Source of the DNA: Gryganskiella cystojenkinii
Taxonomy: Eukaryota > Mortierellomycota > Mortierellomycetes > Mortierellales > Mortierellaceae
Reading direction: 5' to 3'
NCBI GenBank assembly: GCA_015852425.1
Contig: JAAAIG010000019.1
Coordinates: forward strand, 51,359-115,358
Length of the DNA stretch: 64,000 nucleotides
This document shows positions 24,170-37,100 of the stretch, piece after piece. The number at the start of each line of letters is the position of its first letter. Positions within the stretch are counted from its first letter, which is position 1. The translations under genes and the position numbers were made by a program. Below the pieces are notes generated by a model. It was not told the origin of the DNA, ran no database searches, and saw only the letters and a list, made by a program, of their open reading frames with translations.

Positions 24170-27100
24170 ATGACCAAACAAAGAACCGCCACAGCCACGA
24201 CCAATCAACATAGCCAGAGGCAACAACAACGAGACGAACGTAGCCCATCGGAATCTGGTGCTGACAATGACAACGATCAGGATAACTACAATGACATGGA
24301 CCAGGACGGTGACCATGAAGATCATGACGAACAAGACGGTCAAGCCAACGGCGCTGCAGGGACTGCCCGTATTAAGCGAAGGCGACTGACTCAAGCCTGT
24401 GATGTCTGCCGCAAAAAGAAGATCAAGTGTGGTACGTTGCTATCTCTCCTATTTCGTCTCTCCTGATACAAGGGCTCTACGCTGGGTTAGAAAACATCGA
24501 AAAAGCCAATTGACTCTGTTACGCTGCTAATCAGACAACCTTCTTTCATGCCTTTTGGATTATTAAGACGGGTTGAAGCCAACCTGTGCCAACTGCGCAA
24601 AAGTCGACGCAAATTGTACCTACCTTCCTTCGATGAAAAAGCGTGGTCCTCGACAGGGGTATATCGAGCTTCTTGAGAAGCGTTTGGACAAGATGGAGCA
24701 AATGCTTCAACATGGTCCTGCTGCCGGTCTTGAGCAAGATTCATCCTTGGATCGTCGAGCCATCTTGGCCGCAGAAGAATCCTCTGACTCGACTGACGTT
24801 CCCAAATCGACCCGTGAAAAAGAAAAGATAGAGAGTCGATACTTTGGCAACACCTCAGTCTTTGGTCATTACGCTATGAAGGACCGACCCTATTTCCATG
24901 TGGACAAGTGCAAGGACATACCATCGGAGCCTTCCTTGACGTTGATCAGTTCCAAGAGACCTCTATACGGCATCAAGGACGAGATTCCCCGCAAGGATAT
25001 TCTGGATCACCTCATCAACCTCTTCTTTGACTCGGTCTACTACCAATTCCCCATCATCCACCCCGCAACGTTCATGAAACAGTACAAGGAAGGAAAGGTC
25101 GCACCAAACTTGCTCAACGCCATATGTGCTGCCGTCGCTCGATTCTCGGACCATCCTGATGTGCTCACAACGCCTGGGTTCCTGGCAGGAGAGCCTTTTG
25201 CGACCAATGTCCGGGGAAGCGTGATTGACTCGATCGATACACCCACAGTGTCAAATGTTCAGGCATTGTTATTCTTGTCCATGTATGAATACGGCGCTGC
25301 ACGGGGCCCCCGAGCTTGGATGTTTGGTGGTATGGCGATTCGACAGGCTCAAGAACTGGGACTCAATCGTGAGGACAGTAGCCCAGTCTTTTACCTCCAG
25401 GGGGACTGGGTCATGCGTGAGACAAGAAGGAGGACATTCTGGGCTTGTTTCACAATGGATGTCCTGGCGTCGTCATCGTCAGGTCGGCCAAGGATGATGG
25501 ACGAGCGCGATTGCGAGGTCTTGTTACCCAGTGATGACAAAGCCTGGCAAGAGGCCCGTCCTGTCGTGACAGCAATGTTGGATGAAGAACAGGAGGAGCA
25601 TCCCGCAGGAACGAATATGCAGCACAGTCCATTAGACCCGGTCCCAGAACCAACGTTTCCAAATCAACGACCTTATACGACTGCTAGTTCTACATCAGCC
25701 GCTCCACCCTCAGGAACGGACGGGCTCAGCAACCCAAGTAACGCCAATGACCTGCCTCAGTCAAACTCACATCCGGAATTGCCCCCGAGGGGCCATAACT
25801 TGAGTTCCTTTGCGTATTTGATCCGAATCCTCGCCATCCTCGGAAAGGTCTCGCAGTACGTCAACAGACCCCATAACAAGAAATCGATCCCACCAAATGA
25901 ACAAGGATCCGAGTTCTCGGTCCTCGACGGAGCTCTGACAGCATGGATGAACTCAATCCCAACCCATCTGACGTACTCTGTTGCTAACGCGGACATGCTC
26001 AAGGACAAGGCCAAGGGCTGTATTGTTGTGTTTATGCACGTCGTTTACCACACCTCAGTGGTTTTGCTCCACCGACCTATCCTCGCCGCGGATAAGACCA
26101 CTTTCCCTATGGATTCGCATTTTGTGGAGACATCTGTTGCTCGGTGTGCAGAGGCTGCTAGCAAGGTTTCCGAGGTTTTGGATTTCGTTAGCATGCAGAG
26201 TTGCCCGCCTCGTGTATTCATCTCGTCCTTTTTCGCATATCCCGTCTTTACGACCGCCACTGTGTAAAAAAAACAAGAAGAGTATTTGTGATATATTGCC
26301 ATCAGCATTTCCAATTTCATTACTGATAGACTCTTTTTATTTTAATTCACTAGACATATCACAAATGCCTTCGCATCGGACCCCTCGATAGCAGCACGAG
26401 CCAGGAGAAATCTCAGCACGCATGTCAAGATCTTGCAGACCATGAAGACGTACTGGGCTATGGCAGACAAGTTTTTCTACATCATTCGAGACCTGTACTC
26501 GATCCAGTCCAAGATTAGTTCATCAGCCGCCAATGGTGGTATTATCGTCCCTCAGGTGGTCTCTCATAACCCTCACGGCTGCAGTCGCAATCATGCTGCT
26601 GACAGTGCCGTCCAAACTTTGAAGGCCCAAACAGGTGACCGTGAAAAGACCGCCAATGCGACCGAGGGTCAGCAAGCGCCTGGTCATGGACCCGCAGGAC
26701 AAGCCGCAGCCCCGCGTATGGTCGTCAATGGCAAACTAGCGTCGATTAGCTCGTTCCTCAAGAGTGACTCGGGTTTAATTGCGCTCTGGAGGCGTGCAAC
26801 CGAGATGCAAGTGATAGATGAGGCCAACCAGGAGAAACGAAAGGCCGTTGCAGAATCTCAACTCAAGACCCAGTCCGTCTCGGTCGAGGATGTCGGTGAA
26901 ACGGACATGGACGAAAAGGAGATTGAAGAACACCGCATCCGCATGAACCAACTCGAAATTCAAGAGATCAATCAAGAGTTTGAGCGTCAGTGGAAGGCCA
27001 AGATGGCCCAAGAGGCACAAAAGGTGGCAGCTGCAGATCCCTCCACGGCTTCAACTGAGCCATCAGTACCTGCACAGGAGGGTAACGACCAGGGTGGAGA

Positions 27101-28562
27101 TTTGGATCTGTCGGGTCAGGATTCTTCACCACAAGAGAAACGTCAAAAGACCGCAGATGTGACAGGTAACCCGAGGGCAACTAAACAACCCAGGATTGCC
27201 AAACCTGTGAGCATGTCAACTCGCCCGAACAGCAGTCGAAAGCCCCGGTCGCATTCGTCTGCAAACAGCGCTCAGTCCGATGCTGGTTCGAATGGTGGTG
27301 TCATTTCCTCGTCATGGTCCACGGGGCAGCAGGAATTCAACTCTGATCAATCAGGTTTCCCGATTCAGCAGAACCCCATTCAAGGACCGGGGTCAGTGGT
27401 GACAATGGCCTCTGAGGGCAACGTTTTTTCAGCCGTAGGTGGAAGCGGAGATGGATCAGGTGTGAGTCAGCATCTAATGAACATTTATGCTCAGCAACAT
27501 CAGGATCAGGAATCGCTCTCGCAATCGATCGACATGGCTCAGAACGCTCAGATCCAACGTCAGCAACAGCAACTCCAGCAGCAACAGCAGCAAGCTCAGA
27601 TGTCGTCCTCTTTAGCTTTTGGACCTGTGAGTGCGTTTTCGAGTTCGTTTATGCCTCAGGGTTCAGCGCCTACTCAATCGAACGCTCCATTCCAACCCTT
27701 CCAACAGCAACAACAACAACACCAGGCGTTTTCTGGTTCTGGATTCGGTCCTCCACTTGTGTACGGAAGCAATTACAACCAAACTGCCGGTCCGAGAGTG
27801 CAAGAAGAGCCACTGAACTCCATATTTGACTTCGCCATGCCTCTCGGTGATCTCAACTTTCTTTCGAGTTCCTTCCAGATGACACCCATGATGATGCAGA
27901 CCCAGGGACAAACTCCGTCAACAGGCCAACCGTCTTTAAGGCCCGGTGGAATTTCAGATATGAACTCGTCGCCTGCATCTTCATCCGCAATGGCGCAACA
28001 AGGAAGCATTCCTGGATCTCTTGGTTCGGACTCTAACTCGACTCGATCACCGTCCAGTCCTTCAACTTCGATTGTTTCAAACACGATGCTTATGCCGGGC
28101 ATGGATAACAGTGCAGGGAGAGGTCGCGCACAATCGGATTCTAAGAGTCCGCCTTCTCAGAATATATCGCCTGGACTGCATTCGTTCATGATGTCGGACG
28201 AGTTGTTTGCGGACATGCAGTCGAACCCTGACTCGTTGGTTCGGTACCTTCAACACCATCATCAACAGCAGCAACGACAGGAGCAGCAACAACAACTGCA
28301 TAATATGCAACCGTTGCTAAACCAGCAAAACTCGTTAATCTATGATGATTACCTGCAGTGGATGCCTCCTGGATCGGGGTCCAATACACAGATGACGTTC
28401 TCACCTCAACAACACCCTCAACCACCTCGGGGACCAGTCCAAGTTCCACAACCACCTCCTTCGAATGGTCAGATATCCTCGATGGGTATGGACCTGGATC
28501 CGTCAAGCAACAATCTTTCACGACCGATGCATATGCAGTCATCTATCCCTTCGTTCTCATAA
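24170..28562 (+). CDS. Zn2Cys6 fungal-specific transcription factor, Gln-rich activation region
   Basis: Three exons (24170-24431, 24568-26263, 26354-28562) give 1388 residues. An acidic Asp/Asn-rich N-terminus precedes the binuclear zinc cluster, with Cys at about 77, 80, 87, 94, 97 and 104 (C-x2-C-x6-C-x6-C-x2-C-x6-C); an intron splits it just after the third Cys. A basic KKRGPRQGY linker and a short coiled coil follow. The fungal-specific regulatory domain lies near 230-415 (FFDSVYYQFPIIHP, SMYEYGAARGPRAWMFGG, RRRTFWACF). The C-terminal half is Gln/Ser/Pro-rich with polyGln, suiting an activation region. A nuclear DNA-binding regulator is certain as a class; target genes cannot be inferred. 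Confidence 0.93.
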
Positions 28563-28691
28563 GCAATAGCCCGTCATCCTTGTTTCTTCATTTATTTGTA
28601 CCATAGCATATTATACCTCGTCAATTGTCTCCCTAATCAGGCACAATAAAATCACCGAATCCAACGGCCACGCAAATACTGCATATTTCAT

Positions 28692-30422
28692 ATGGTCTTT
28701 GGACAGACAATGGATTACTCTTTTTTGACATCTTTTTTTCTCATGACATCAAGCCTGCTATTGACAATGCTACCTTTATTCACAACCAAGGCATTATCAA
28801 AAAGGGCGTCGCTGACAACTCTCACGACCACACAACCATGTCTCCGTTGTCGCGTTCCAATACCTCATCACGTCATTCCAAGAATACATCGCCGTCACAC
28901 GTCCAATATGACAGAGGCAAACAAGGTTGATTATGAGGTCGATCATTTAGTTATCGGTGCAGGTGTCGTCGGATTAGCCATAGCAGAGAAACTTTCTGCT
29001 CGAGGATCTGCATCGGTCTTGCTTGTCGATAAAAACCCGGCTGTGGGTCAAGAGACCAGGTACTGTTACGGACCCGTAACTCGACATTATATCGTCCATC
29101 GAAAATGAGTCATCTCATTTTTTTTTCTTCTTTTGAGCTAATGGTACTTAAACGGCAACTATAACATTATGTTACCACAGTTCCAGAAACAGTGAAGTCA
29201 TCCATGCTGGACTGTACTATCCTCCAGACTCGCTCAAGACAAAACTCTGTATACGCGGGAACGAACTACTTTACGATCTCTGCGACAAATATTCGATCAA
29301 CCACAAACGGATCACAAAATGGGTCGTTGGGCAAACCGAGTCTGATCTCGATTACCTCGAAGGCCTCTCCAAGAAGGCTCATCGATTGTTATTACCAACA
29401 CCTCGAATGCCTGGTACACCGACAAGCATGTTGACAAAGAAACAAATGTTAGCTCAGGAACCCCATGTGAACGGAATCGCGGCCTTACTCTCAGAACGGA
29501 CCGGGATCGTCGATGTTCATGGGCTGATGCAGTTCCTGGAGATGAGGATTCAAGATCAAGGCGGGGATATTGCTCTCCAGTGCGAGGTAACAGATATCGA
29601 GAAGGAGTCGTCGAGTTCGACTATCGAGAAAGAATTAGGCAGTCGAGGGTTCCGAGTTCGGATGCAGACCCCAGCAGGGTCAGTCACCGTCAAAGCAGGG
29701 ACTGTCATCAACAGCGCAGGACTCTATGCGGACAGGATCCACAGACTCTTGCTGAAATCCAATCCTGGTTTTTTTGGGTTCCTCGATCAAAAGAAGGGCG
29801 ACAGGACTGGCGAGGTCGTCGCCAAAGATCGTTTGGACAACGATCAAGCGGCCGTCCTGGCACCGTTCCAATTACACTATGCAAAAGGTCATTACTATGG
29901 GTATTCTGGACCAGCCCTGGTCTCTCGACTGATCTACCCAGTCCCGGATAAGAACCTGGCAGGGCTAGGAACGCATCTAACGTTAGACTTGGCGGGTCGG
30001 ATGCGATTTGGTCCCGATGTTCTCTACATTGATCGACCGGATGATTATTCGATCGATGAGAAAACAGTGGGATCGCCAGAATCACTTCAAACAGTGTCCA
30101 AGATCATTCAGACATATTTGCCGCTCATCAAACCTTCATCGCTTTATGCGGATTATGCTGGGATTAGGTACAGTAGTACCCTAAAAAATGAAATTTGTCC
30201 GCGTGAACCTTTGTCTATGGATTTTTTTTAAATTTTTCTTACGACCTGCACATACGTTGTGTGATACTTATTGATAGACCAAAGCTGGCAGGACCTGGCG
30301 AACCGTTCCGAGACTTTGTTATCCAACATCACGCAGGATTCGTTCATCTTGCAGGAATCGAAAGCCCCGGTCTGACTTCTTCTTTGGCGATTGCCGAGTA
30401 CGTGGAAGAGCTGCTGTACTAG
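28692..30422 (+). CDS. L2HGDH: L-2-hydroxyglutarate dehydrogenase, mitochondrial FAD enzyme
   Basis: Three exons (28692-29059, 29181-30167, 30278-30422) give 499 residues if the first ATG is used. The ATG at 28767 (474 residues) gives a better mitochondrial presequence, rich in Arg, Ser and Thr without acidic residues, so the start is uncertain. The FAD-binding motif [15 protein letters not shown] is near the start of the mature protein. [48 protein letters not shown] and the late [16 protein letters not shown] are the expected DAO-fold landmarks. It oxidises L-2-hydroxyglutarate, a by-product of malate dehydrogenase, to 2-oxoglutarate. Apparent stops in the unspliced DNA fall inside the introns. 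Confidence 0.93.
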
Positions 30423-30969
30423 GCTAACGAAGAGACATAAAAAAAGAAAAATAATATATACCAACCTTTTTATTGGTGCCAAGCGAGAGAGAAATGGAGC
30501 GGTTTCGATGATGGTTGTCTTGGACCGTGCACGACTGCATGGCTGGAAAAAAAGAGTCCAAAGCACAAGGGTAATCGAAACTACGCCCCTTCATTTAGCA
30601 AACTCAAAGCCATAGAAAAAAGTCGCAAAAGATCAACGGCAAAAAAACCAAAAATGAAAAAAGAACCGACTTTTTTTTGCAACAGTTCCACAAAGAGGCT
30701 GTGTATGAATCCGCGCGTTCCCTTGACCGATATCCCTGCGTTGCTGGCTGGTAGTGGAGGCTATTAAATTTCTACCGCCCTTTTAATGTTTTTGTTCCCT
30801 CTTCGGAGCTGCGTTTTGTAATTAAGGTGAGATATTCTATACTGCGTGGATAAGATGAAGAATGGAGAACACTGCTTGGAAAAACGTCGATGACAGAATC
30901 ATGACGATTTCTCGGATTTTTAGGAAGCAATTGGAGGAGCCGCCGGCGACACCGGTAGTACTTGTGGCT
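30423..30969. other. Convergent intergenic region
   Basis: Shared 3' region between the dehydrogenase (plus strand) and the SGNH protein (minus strand). It is A/T-rich with short A runs around 30640-30680. No gene seen. Confidence 0.5.
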
Positions 30970-33189
30970 CTATGATGATAACACCGTAGGAAATTTGGGC
31001 GTAAACGGTTTCCTACAGAGATCCAGTTTGTGTATAAAGACCTGCACTGCACTATCGACAGTCTCCTTCATCGTAAAGTGAATACTATCGTGCGATTGTT
31101 TTCGGTATGGCAAATATTTGGGGATCACATCCAGGACATCGATCATCCCGCCTTGGTCCTGATAATGGTTGTTGACCTCAGCAATCTCGAGGTTGGTGAG
31201 ATCGTCCCAGTACTGCAGCCGGGAATTCGACCTCATGTCCGGTTCTGGACGCATATCCGGCCAGGGGGTTTGGCTCATCCAGATGATTGAGAGATCCTTG
31301 TGACCGAACCCTGACTGTTGAAACCGTTTCCGACGTTGATCCCGAAGTGAAGCCAGATCCCAGAGAAGCTTTCGCATATACGTGACAAAACGCTCTGAGA
31401 CCCATGTCGTAACGAGAGGGAAACCGCTGGAGGCCCAGGCACCGTAATCGAGGACCAAGGTATCGAACCGTTCCAAAGAATCGTCGGGGACATCTTGATC
31501 ACTGTTCTTGAAAGGATCATAGGAAGGATCGAGCATCGACTCGAGCGTTTTTTGAAATTCCTCGATCCATACATCATAATGCTGCAGGGCAGAGACGCCA
31601 CCGAAATTAACTTTGTGAGTGAATCCTTTTTTCGAATATGTGATCTCGCCTGGAGCGTCCTTGGCGCCGAGCCGTTGCAAGACCTCGACCAATAACTGTC
31701 GAATGTGAGAATCGCCGGCCATGTAGAGGGAACGACTGCGGGATAGACACTTGGTCGGCTCGATTTGTGCATCCTCGAGGATCTTGACCGTGACTGGGAG
31801 AGGCGGTGGACTGCCGTAGACGCGCACTTGTGCCCCGTTAGTTTGGCTCTCTCTGTTCAGGATAGGCTCGGCGTCGGGCGCTTTAAGCATGTACAGTCTA
31901 GGATCATGACGGCAGCTCGGTCGGGCTGCAACCCATTCAAACTCCTTGTTCTCTATAAGGTCCTCGTAACTCTGAGCAATCCGCGAACGAGCATAAACTC
32001 CGTATTCACGAGTGGCTTTAATCGGTTCGATGGAGCAAGGGGCCCATTCTTCGTACAGTGGTTGTGAGGCCGGGTCAAGAAATTGAGGGCATCCAGTGCA
32101 GACCGAGAATTGATAGATACTTGAAAGTTGCTCCTCGAATGCTTGAATAAGCTTGGGATCACCATCGGCAGAAGGTCGACTCCCGATCTGGGGAAGAATA
32201 AAGTCGCCTTTGAATGTGGGTATAAAGTCGCTGTCAAAATTCTCGATCAGTGCCTGAAAGTCGTCGTGTCCATGTTCAATTTGGACCAACCAAAACTTGC
32301 CCGGCCGACTGAGGACATAGGGGACCGCGTAGGTACAGTTGCCGAGGTTGATCTGTTGATTTGTAACATACATCTCCGGTCCATCCAAGGAGACTCTGAA
32401 GGTGGCCGGCCCTGCGAAATTATCAGCATGATACCTGGTGGCTTCCCACAACGCAACCGGTTTTTCAGACTTGTTTCGACAACGCATCGCTGGATTCGGG
32501 TGATCAGATCCGTGTGTGTAATTTGTTGAGGGCTCCGAGAGCCTGTGGATGCGGAAATAGCCGCCAGGGTTGCAGAGGCGAGGCTTTTCATTTTGTCGGA
32601 TGCGAGTTGTAGGTGCGGTGTCGTCCAGCGTTGCTGATTCTGGAGGCATGGCATACAGGTAGTTTTGACCTACGGGATGTTCACCCACGGGTCGTTCCTT
32701 GGGCCGAAAAAGGAATTTGTTATTGCTGCTTTTGGCATCATCCTCCCTGAAATCTGTGTCACCGATCCATGTGGAGCCGGGAGCTGTGCAATGCTCGACT
32801 TTCCAACCGTCCACGGCCTTCACCTCCCGGCACTCGGTGTAGGACTCGATCCCAAGCTTGGTGAAATCAGGAGGGGACTCGAACTCAAAAGGCGCATCTA
32901 GACGACGGCAGGTCGCAGTGTTATATCGGTCACTTTTTGGTTCCTGACCGGTCTCGGCCCGATGAAAGATCTTGCGCAGGTAGACAGAGTATTCAGTCAA
33001 GAAAAAGACGGTGACGCTGAGAAGGACAAGGAAACCAAATACTGCACGACCGCGGGTTCCGAGGCACGGTTTCTGAGGATGAGGGTGAGCTGGAGAAGAG
33101 GAAGAAGAACGGTCGCCATTCGCAGCCTCTTCATCAGCACTGAGAAGATGGGCTGACTTTTTATTTCGCTTGGACTCCGAGAGGATCAT
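30970..33189 (-). CDS. Type II membrane SGNH-fold acyl esterase/transferase-like protein (NXPE/PC-esterase-like)
   Basis: Intronless, 739 residues. The ATG at 33189 is chosen; an upstream extension exists only with a GTG. A basic and Ser-rich cytosolic end of about 48 residues is followed by one transmembrane helix (about 49-65) and a large lumenal region. The first lumenal half has several Cys, N-glycosylation sequons and an Ig/filamin-like stretch (PATFRVSLDGPEMYV, RPGKFWLVQIEHG). The second half carries the SGNH hallmarks: block I MAGDSHIRQL (Ser about 494), DYGAW, and the catalytic pair D-x-x-H in HDSIHF (Asp about 701, His about 704). This resembles the NXPE and PC-esterase families that handle O-acetyl groups on glycans in the Golgi. 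The substrate is unknown. Confidence 0.8.
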   Translation of the reverse strand: MILSESKRNKKSAHLLSADEEAANGDRSSSSSPAHPHPQKPCLGTRGRAVFGFLVLLSVTVFFLTEYSVYLRKIFHRAETGQEPKSDRYNTATCRRLDAPFEFESPPDFTKLGIESYTECREVKAVDGWKVEHCTAPGSTWIGDTDFREDDAKSSNNKFLFRPKERPVGEHPVGQNYLYAMPPESATLDDTAPTTRIRQNEKPRLCNPGGYFRIHRLSEPSTNYTHGSDHPNPAMRCRNKSEKPVALWEATRYHADNFAGPATFRVSLDGPEMYVTNQQINLGNCTYAVPYVLSRPGKFWLVQIEHGHDDFQALIENFDSDFIPTFKGDFILPQIGSRPSADGDPKLIQAFEEQLSSIYQFSVCTGCPQFLDPASQPLYEEWAPCSIEPIKATREYGVYARSRIAQSYEDLIENKEFEWVAARPSCRHDPRLYMLKAPDAEPILNRESQTNGAQVRVYGSPPPLPVTVKILEDAQIEPTKCLSRSRSLYMAGDSHIRQLLVEVLQRLGAKDAPGEITYSKKGFTHKVNFGGVSALQHYDVWIEEFQKTLESMLDPSYDPFKNSDQDVPDDSLERFDTLVLDYGAWASSGFPLVTTWVSERFVTYMRKLLWDLASLRDQRRKRFQQSGFGHKDLSIIWMSQTPWPDMRPEPDMRSNSRLQYWDDLTNLEIAEVNNHYQDQGGMIDVLDVIPKYLPYRKQSHDSIHFTMKETVDSAVQVFIHKLDLCRKPFTPKFPTVLSS

Positions 33190-34198
33190 TGGCGAAAAGT
33201 ACTTTTCTGAGTGGTAGATTGCTGCTGCTGATGATGCTGATGAAAGATTTGTGTGGATGTTTTTATTGGAAGGGAGAGAAAGAAGAGAGAATGGGAGAGG
33301 ACGAAGGAAACAGAAAGAGCGAGGGAAACAGAGCGCCACTTGGTCCTTCGCCCTTGAAGAATAATATTGAGACTGAGAAGGGCAAGAAGCTAGCTGAGTA
33401 CTAACAAAGGGGAAAGAGAGTCGAATTGTGTGAGCCCTGATTACTGGGAGAGAGTTGTGGAAGTTATTTATTGCCTATTTCTAATTTGTACGAGTACGCC
33501 AATTGGAGATCGACAAAGTTCCCGCGGGCCGAGGTACAAAACTCGCACACGTTTTGGTGTTTGCAATTGTAAAGGTCACGAAACACCTTCGACAGTCACG
33601 CTTTTTGGGCGACATTTCATTTGTGAAGGTAATTTTATGTTGCTGTTTTCTCAGCTATTGGCACCCCCCATACACAGAAACGAGAGGGAAGTGAACAAAG
33701 GAACAAAGCATTACTCACATGCCCAAATGAACGGCAGGGCGTCATTTTTAATGAGGCATGAGCATGATGTCCACATGTCGAGATATTCAGATGGCTCGAT
33801 TGCTCGCGATCGTACCTCTTTTTCCAAAGTTGAGGAGGGTGAAGAAAATTTGTATGACCGTCACGCAAATGTATCCCATCCCCTTGCCATTCCCATAGTT
33901 ACACTTTGCATCCGCTTTGTGCATTCATTCAGTCATTGAGCCCCTGCCTCTTTCTCACCTCTCCTCTCCTCTCCTCTGTCGTCCCCCCTCCCTTTCAGCC
34001 GACTTGTGTTTTATTTTTCTTGCTGTAATTACGTTTAATTTGCCCCATCTCTCGCGTGTTTTCCTTCATTGTTTGATTTGATTTAATTTGACACACCGCT
34101 TCCCACTTTCCACCACCCCCTTCATTCAACAATAACAACAACAACAAACCAAAGAAAACCCTCTTCCAATAATTCTCAAAATTCATCTCTTCTGAATC
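33190..34198. promoter_or_regulatory. Divergent intergenic region of 1 kb
   Basis: Upstream region of the minus-strand SGNH gene and the plus-strand acidic protein. A CT-rich leader at about 33940-34000 and an ACAA-rich leader at about 34130 precede the right-hand gene. No gene recognised in between. Confidence 0.4.
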
Positions 34199-37100
34199 AT
34201 GATGCGCGCACCGCTTGGCGAGGTCAGTCTCTCCAGAGGTAGCGAAGCCCTTCTCGAGAACGAATCTCAGCCAAGGCCACCGCACTCACAGCGACATCTA
34301 CCGGAGCAACAACAGCACCAACAACAACAACAACGGCACCGTCAGCATCATCAAGGACCACCACCTAAAGAACAACAACACGATCAACATCCGCGAGAGT
34401 ACTACAATGGTTATCAACAGGATCAACCCTCCACTGTACCTGCAATTTCGTCTTCCTCCTCTCAACCGTTCTCACTCTCTCACGCAGATTCTCCACCTCC
34501 AGGATACGACGAACACTATGCGTCAACCTCGGACGCGGACGAGACCCTGGTTCAGCAACAGCAGTTTCAACAACAACCTCAACAACCCCGTGGTCGTCAA
34601 GAGCCAGAGTTGCCCGAGAGACCGAGGCAGACGTATCCCTTCGTGGTTGTTTTCAGGGACCAATATGTTGAACTTGAACGAGAAGTAACTACGTAAGTGA
34701 ACCACATCTCGGTAGCAAATTTCACGAAATATGCGCGTGGGTTGCTCCTTGCATATTACCGTGGTGCTTGTGTTGATCGGCTTTTTTACTATTATTTTTA
34801 TAACCAAAAAATGTCACCCATCCAAGTACGCCTTACTAAACGTTTTCTTTCTTGCTGTATCCCTGCCGATTTTTCATACCTCTTCTCTTTGTCACCGTCA
34901 GTGACGAGGAAATTTTCAACACCCGCCCACGCAAACTATGGGACGATGACTATGATCCCTTCCAGTCCCCTGATGAAGACGAGTGGGATGGCGTCAGTCG
35001 ACTCTTGCCCTGGCCAACGGACAAGGACAACGAATTACAGGTCGACAACGATGAAAACAGCGAACCTCACCCACACCACCATCACAGAAATCATCCTCAG
35101 CAAGATGAAGACGACCAAGAGCAGCAATATACCCATCCTTTGAACAAAGATCATACTCGGCGGCGCGACTCTCGTCATCCCAACACAAGCTCGAACAATG
35201 TTGAAATTTCGTCTTCACGATCCACAAAGGTCATGGCCTACAACAGCCTTGATGAGTTAGAGGATGAGGACCAGGATGTCACCCGAGTCGAGAATTCCAG
35301 TATCATTTACTTTGAGGACGACAAAACACACGTTCAGGAAGGCGCACCCTTGGTTAGCAGACAACACGAGTATGATGGTGATCACCGTCATCATCTTCAA
35401 GATCATCGCGAAACCCAACAAAAGTCTGACTACACTGCAATATCCTCTAATATCCCAAACAGTATCTCAACTCAATCGTCATCGAAGGAATCGCTCTCAT
35501 CCTCTTCTGCAAACAAGGCTCTCACCCCCCAACATGAATCCACAGTCATGTTTTACGAAGCCGAGTCAGATGCTGATGACGAAAGGGATGAGGATAATGA
35601 AGACCAAAAGTCACGTTCGACACCACGCCGACTCTTGAAGCGCCGCAGGGACCCTCAGTCGACCGAGAAGCGTTCCCGTTGCAGGAAAGAGAACGCAAAC
35701 CATTCCTCTATCATGTCCGATGAAGGGTTCATTGATGACTTTACAAGCCCGGTGACGCCAAAGAGTCGACGTACTCGCGAACAACGTAACGGCTCTCGAG
35801 GAACGGTATCCCCGGCTGCTGCAGGTCCCAGTAAACCCCAAGGGAATATTTTCATTCGACCTGATACACCCGAAGGTGATCGTCTTTCTAAAGGAAAGAA
35901 GGTGGCCTCAAATGAATATAAAAGTGGCGAATCAGACTTTTCGGGGACCAACGAGAATCGCAGGAAGAGCAAACACTCAGTGGAATCGACCAATGTCAAG
36001 AATCCTCTCGGAGAAGTCTATGTTCGCGCCGATTCGCCAGAGAGCAAGTGCCAAGCACCAGCACCATCAAACGAGAATATCGATCAGAACCTTGCGGATG
36101 AGGAACTCGACCCTCTGGACAGCGATGAAAACGACAAGGAGAACCAACCACCGGCCGTGGTTGAATTTGACGAGTCCGACAAGGAGAACAGTGGACCTGC
36201 TCCTGCTCCAGCTGACGGTAACGGCGCACAGCTTTCAGAACCACTATCAGATGCGGAAGCCGCCTATCCACGAGATGCAGAGAGTGATTCGGACAAGGAG
36301 AATGTGCCGACTGTCGCCACAGTCGTCACCGCCACGACGGAAATGACTCCACCGACCCAAGTTGACGGAGATGAGTCTGATAAGGACAATGTTCACCTGC
36401 TCCCTGTGAAATCACCTTATAAGGCTCAAACGACTCCAGTATCAACTCGACTTGGACCAGAGGAGCAATCGCTCCATGAGAGTGACCAAGAACAAAAGTC
36501 GGCTGTCACACTCACTCCGTCGGACGAAACCAATGAGGCACAATCACCCGAAAAGAAGCGGCCTTTCTATTACTTGGATGGCAATGGAGCCGAGGACCCT
36601 GACTGCTATGATGGAGAGTTCAGTCCCTCGGACAAAGAAAGTGATTTTCAATACCCTGGCGCCAAACATGAATCTGGACGGTTTGAAGAGTATCAAAGCA
36701 GTGACGACGATAAGAGGCCGGCTATACAAGACCCTCCGTCCACGCCTAGACGACGGTGCATAGAAGGATATATCTCCCAAGAGGGATCACCCCGTTACAG
36801 TCCATCAAGCACGGGCGACAATGTCAATGAGAAGGGAACTTTGATCGTGGTGTCAGAAACACCAGCATGGCTACAAACCACCCCCAAGAAATCGTTTGCC
36901 GCGTCGGAGAGATACCTGGAGTGCCCGCCGACCATGTCGAGAGGTTACACCTCGGAAACAATTCTTTCTGCTCGCCAAGAGTTGGCGATCTCCGAGGCCA
37001 CTACACCATTGAACATCAACAACTGTGGAGGCATCATTTACTCTCAGTCGGCATCATATGAAGTCGACGTGTGCGATGATGATGACGAGGGCCGATTGGA

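Noticed and set aside
29060..29180. Apparent premature stop in the L2HGDH frame, considered as a pseudogene sign
   Set aside because: It falls inside a standard intron (GTACTG to CCACAG) whose removal restores the conserved frame.
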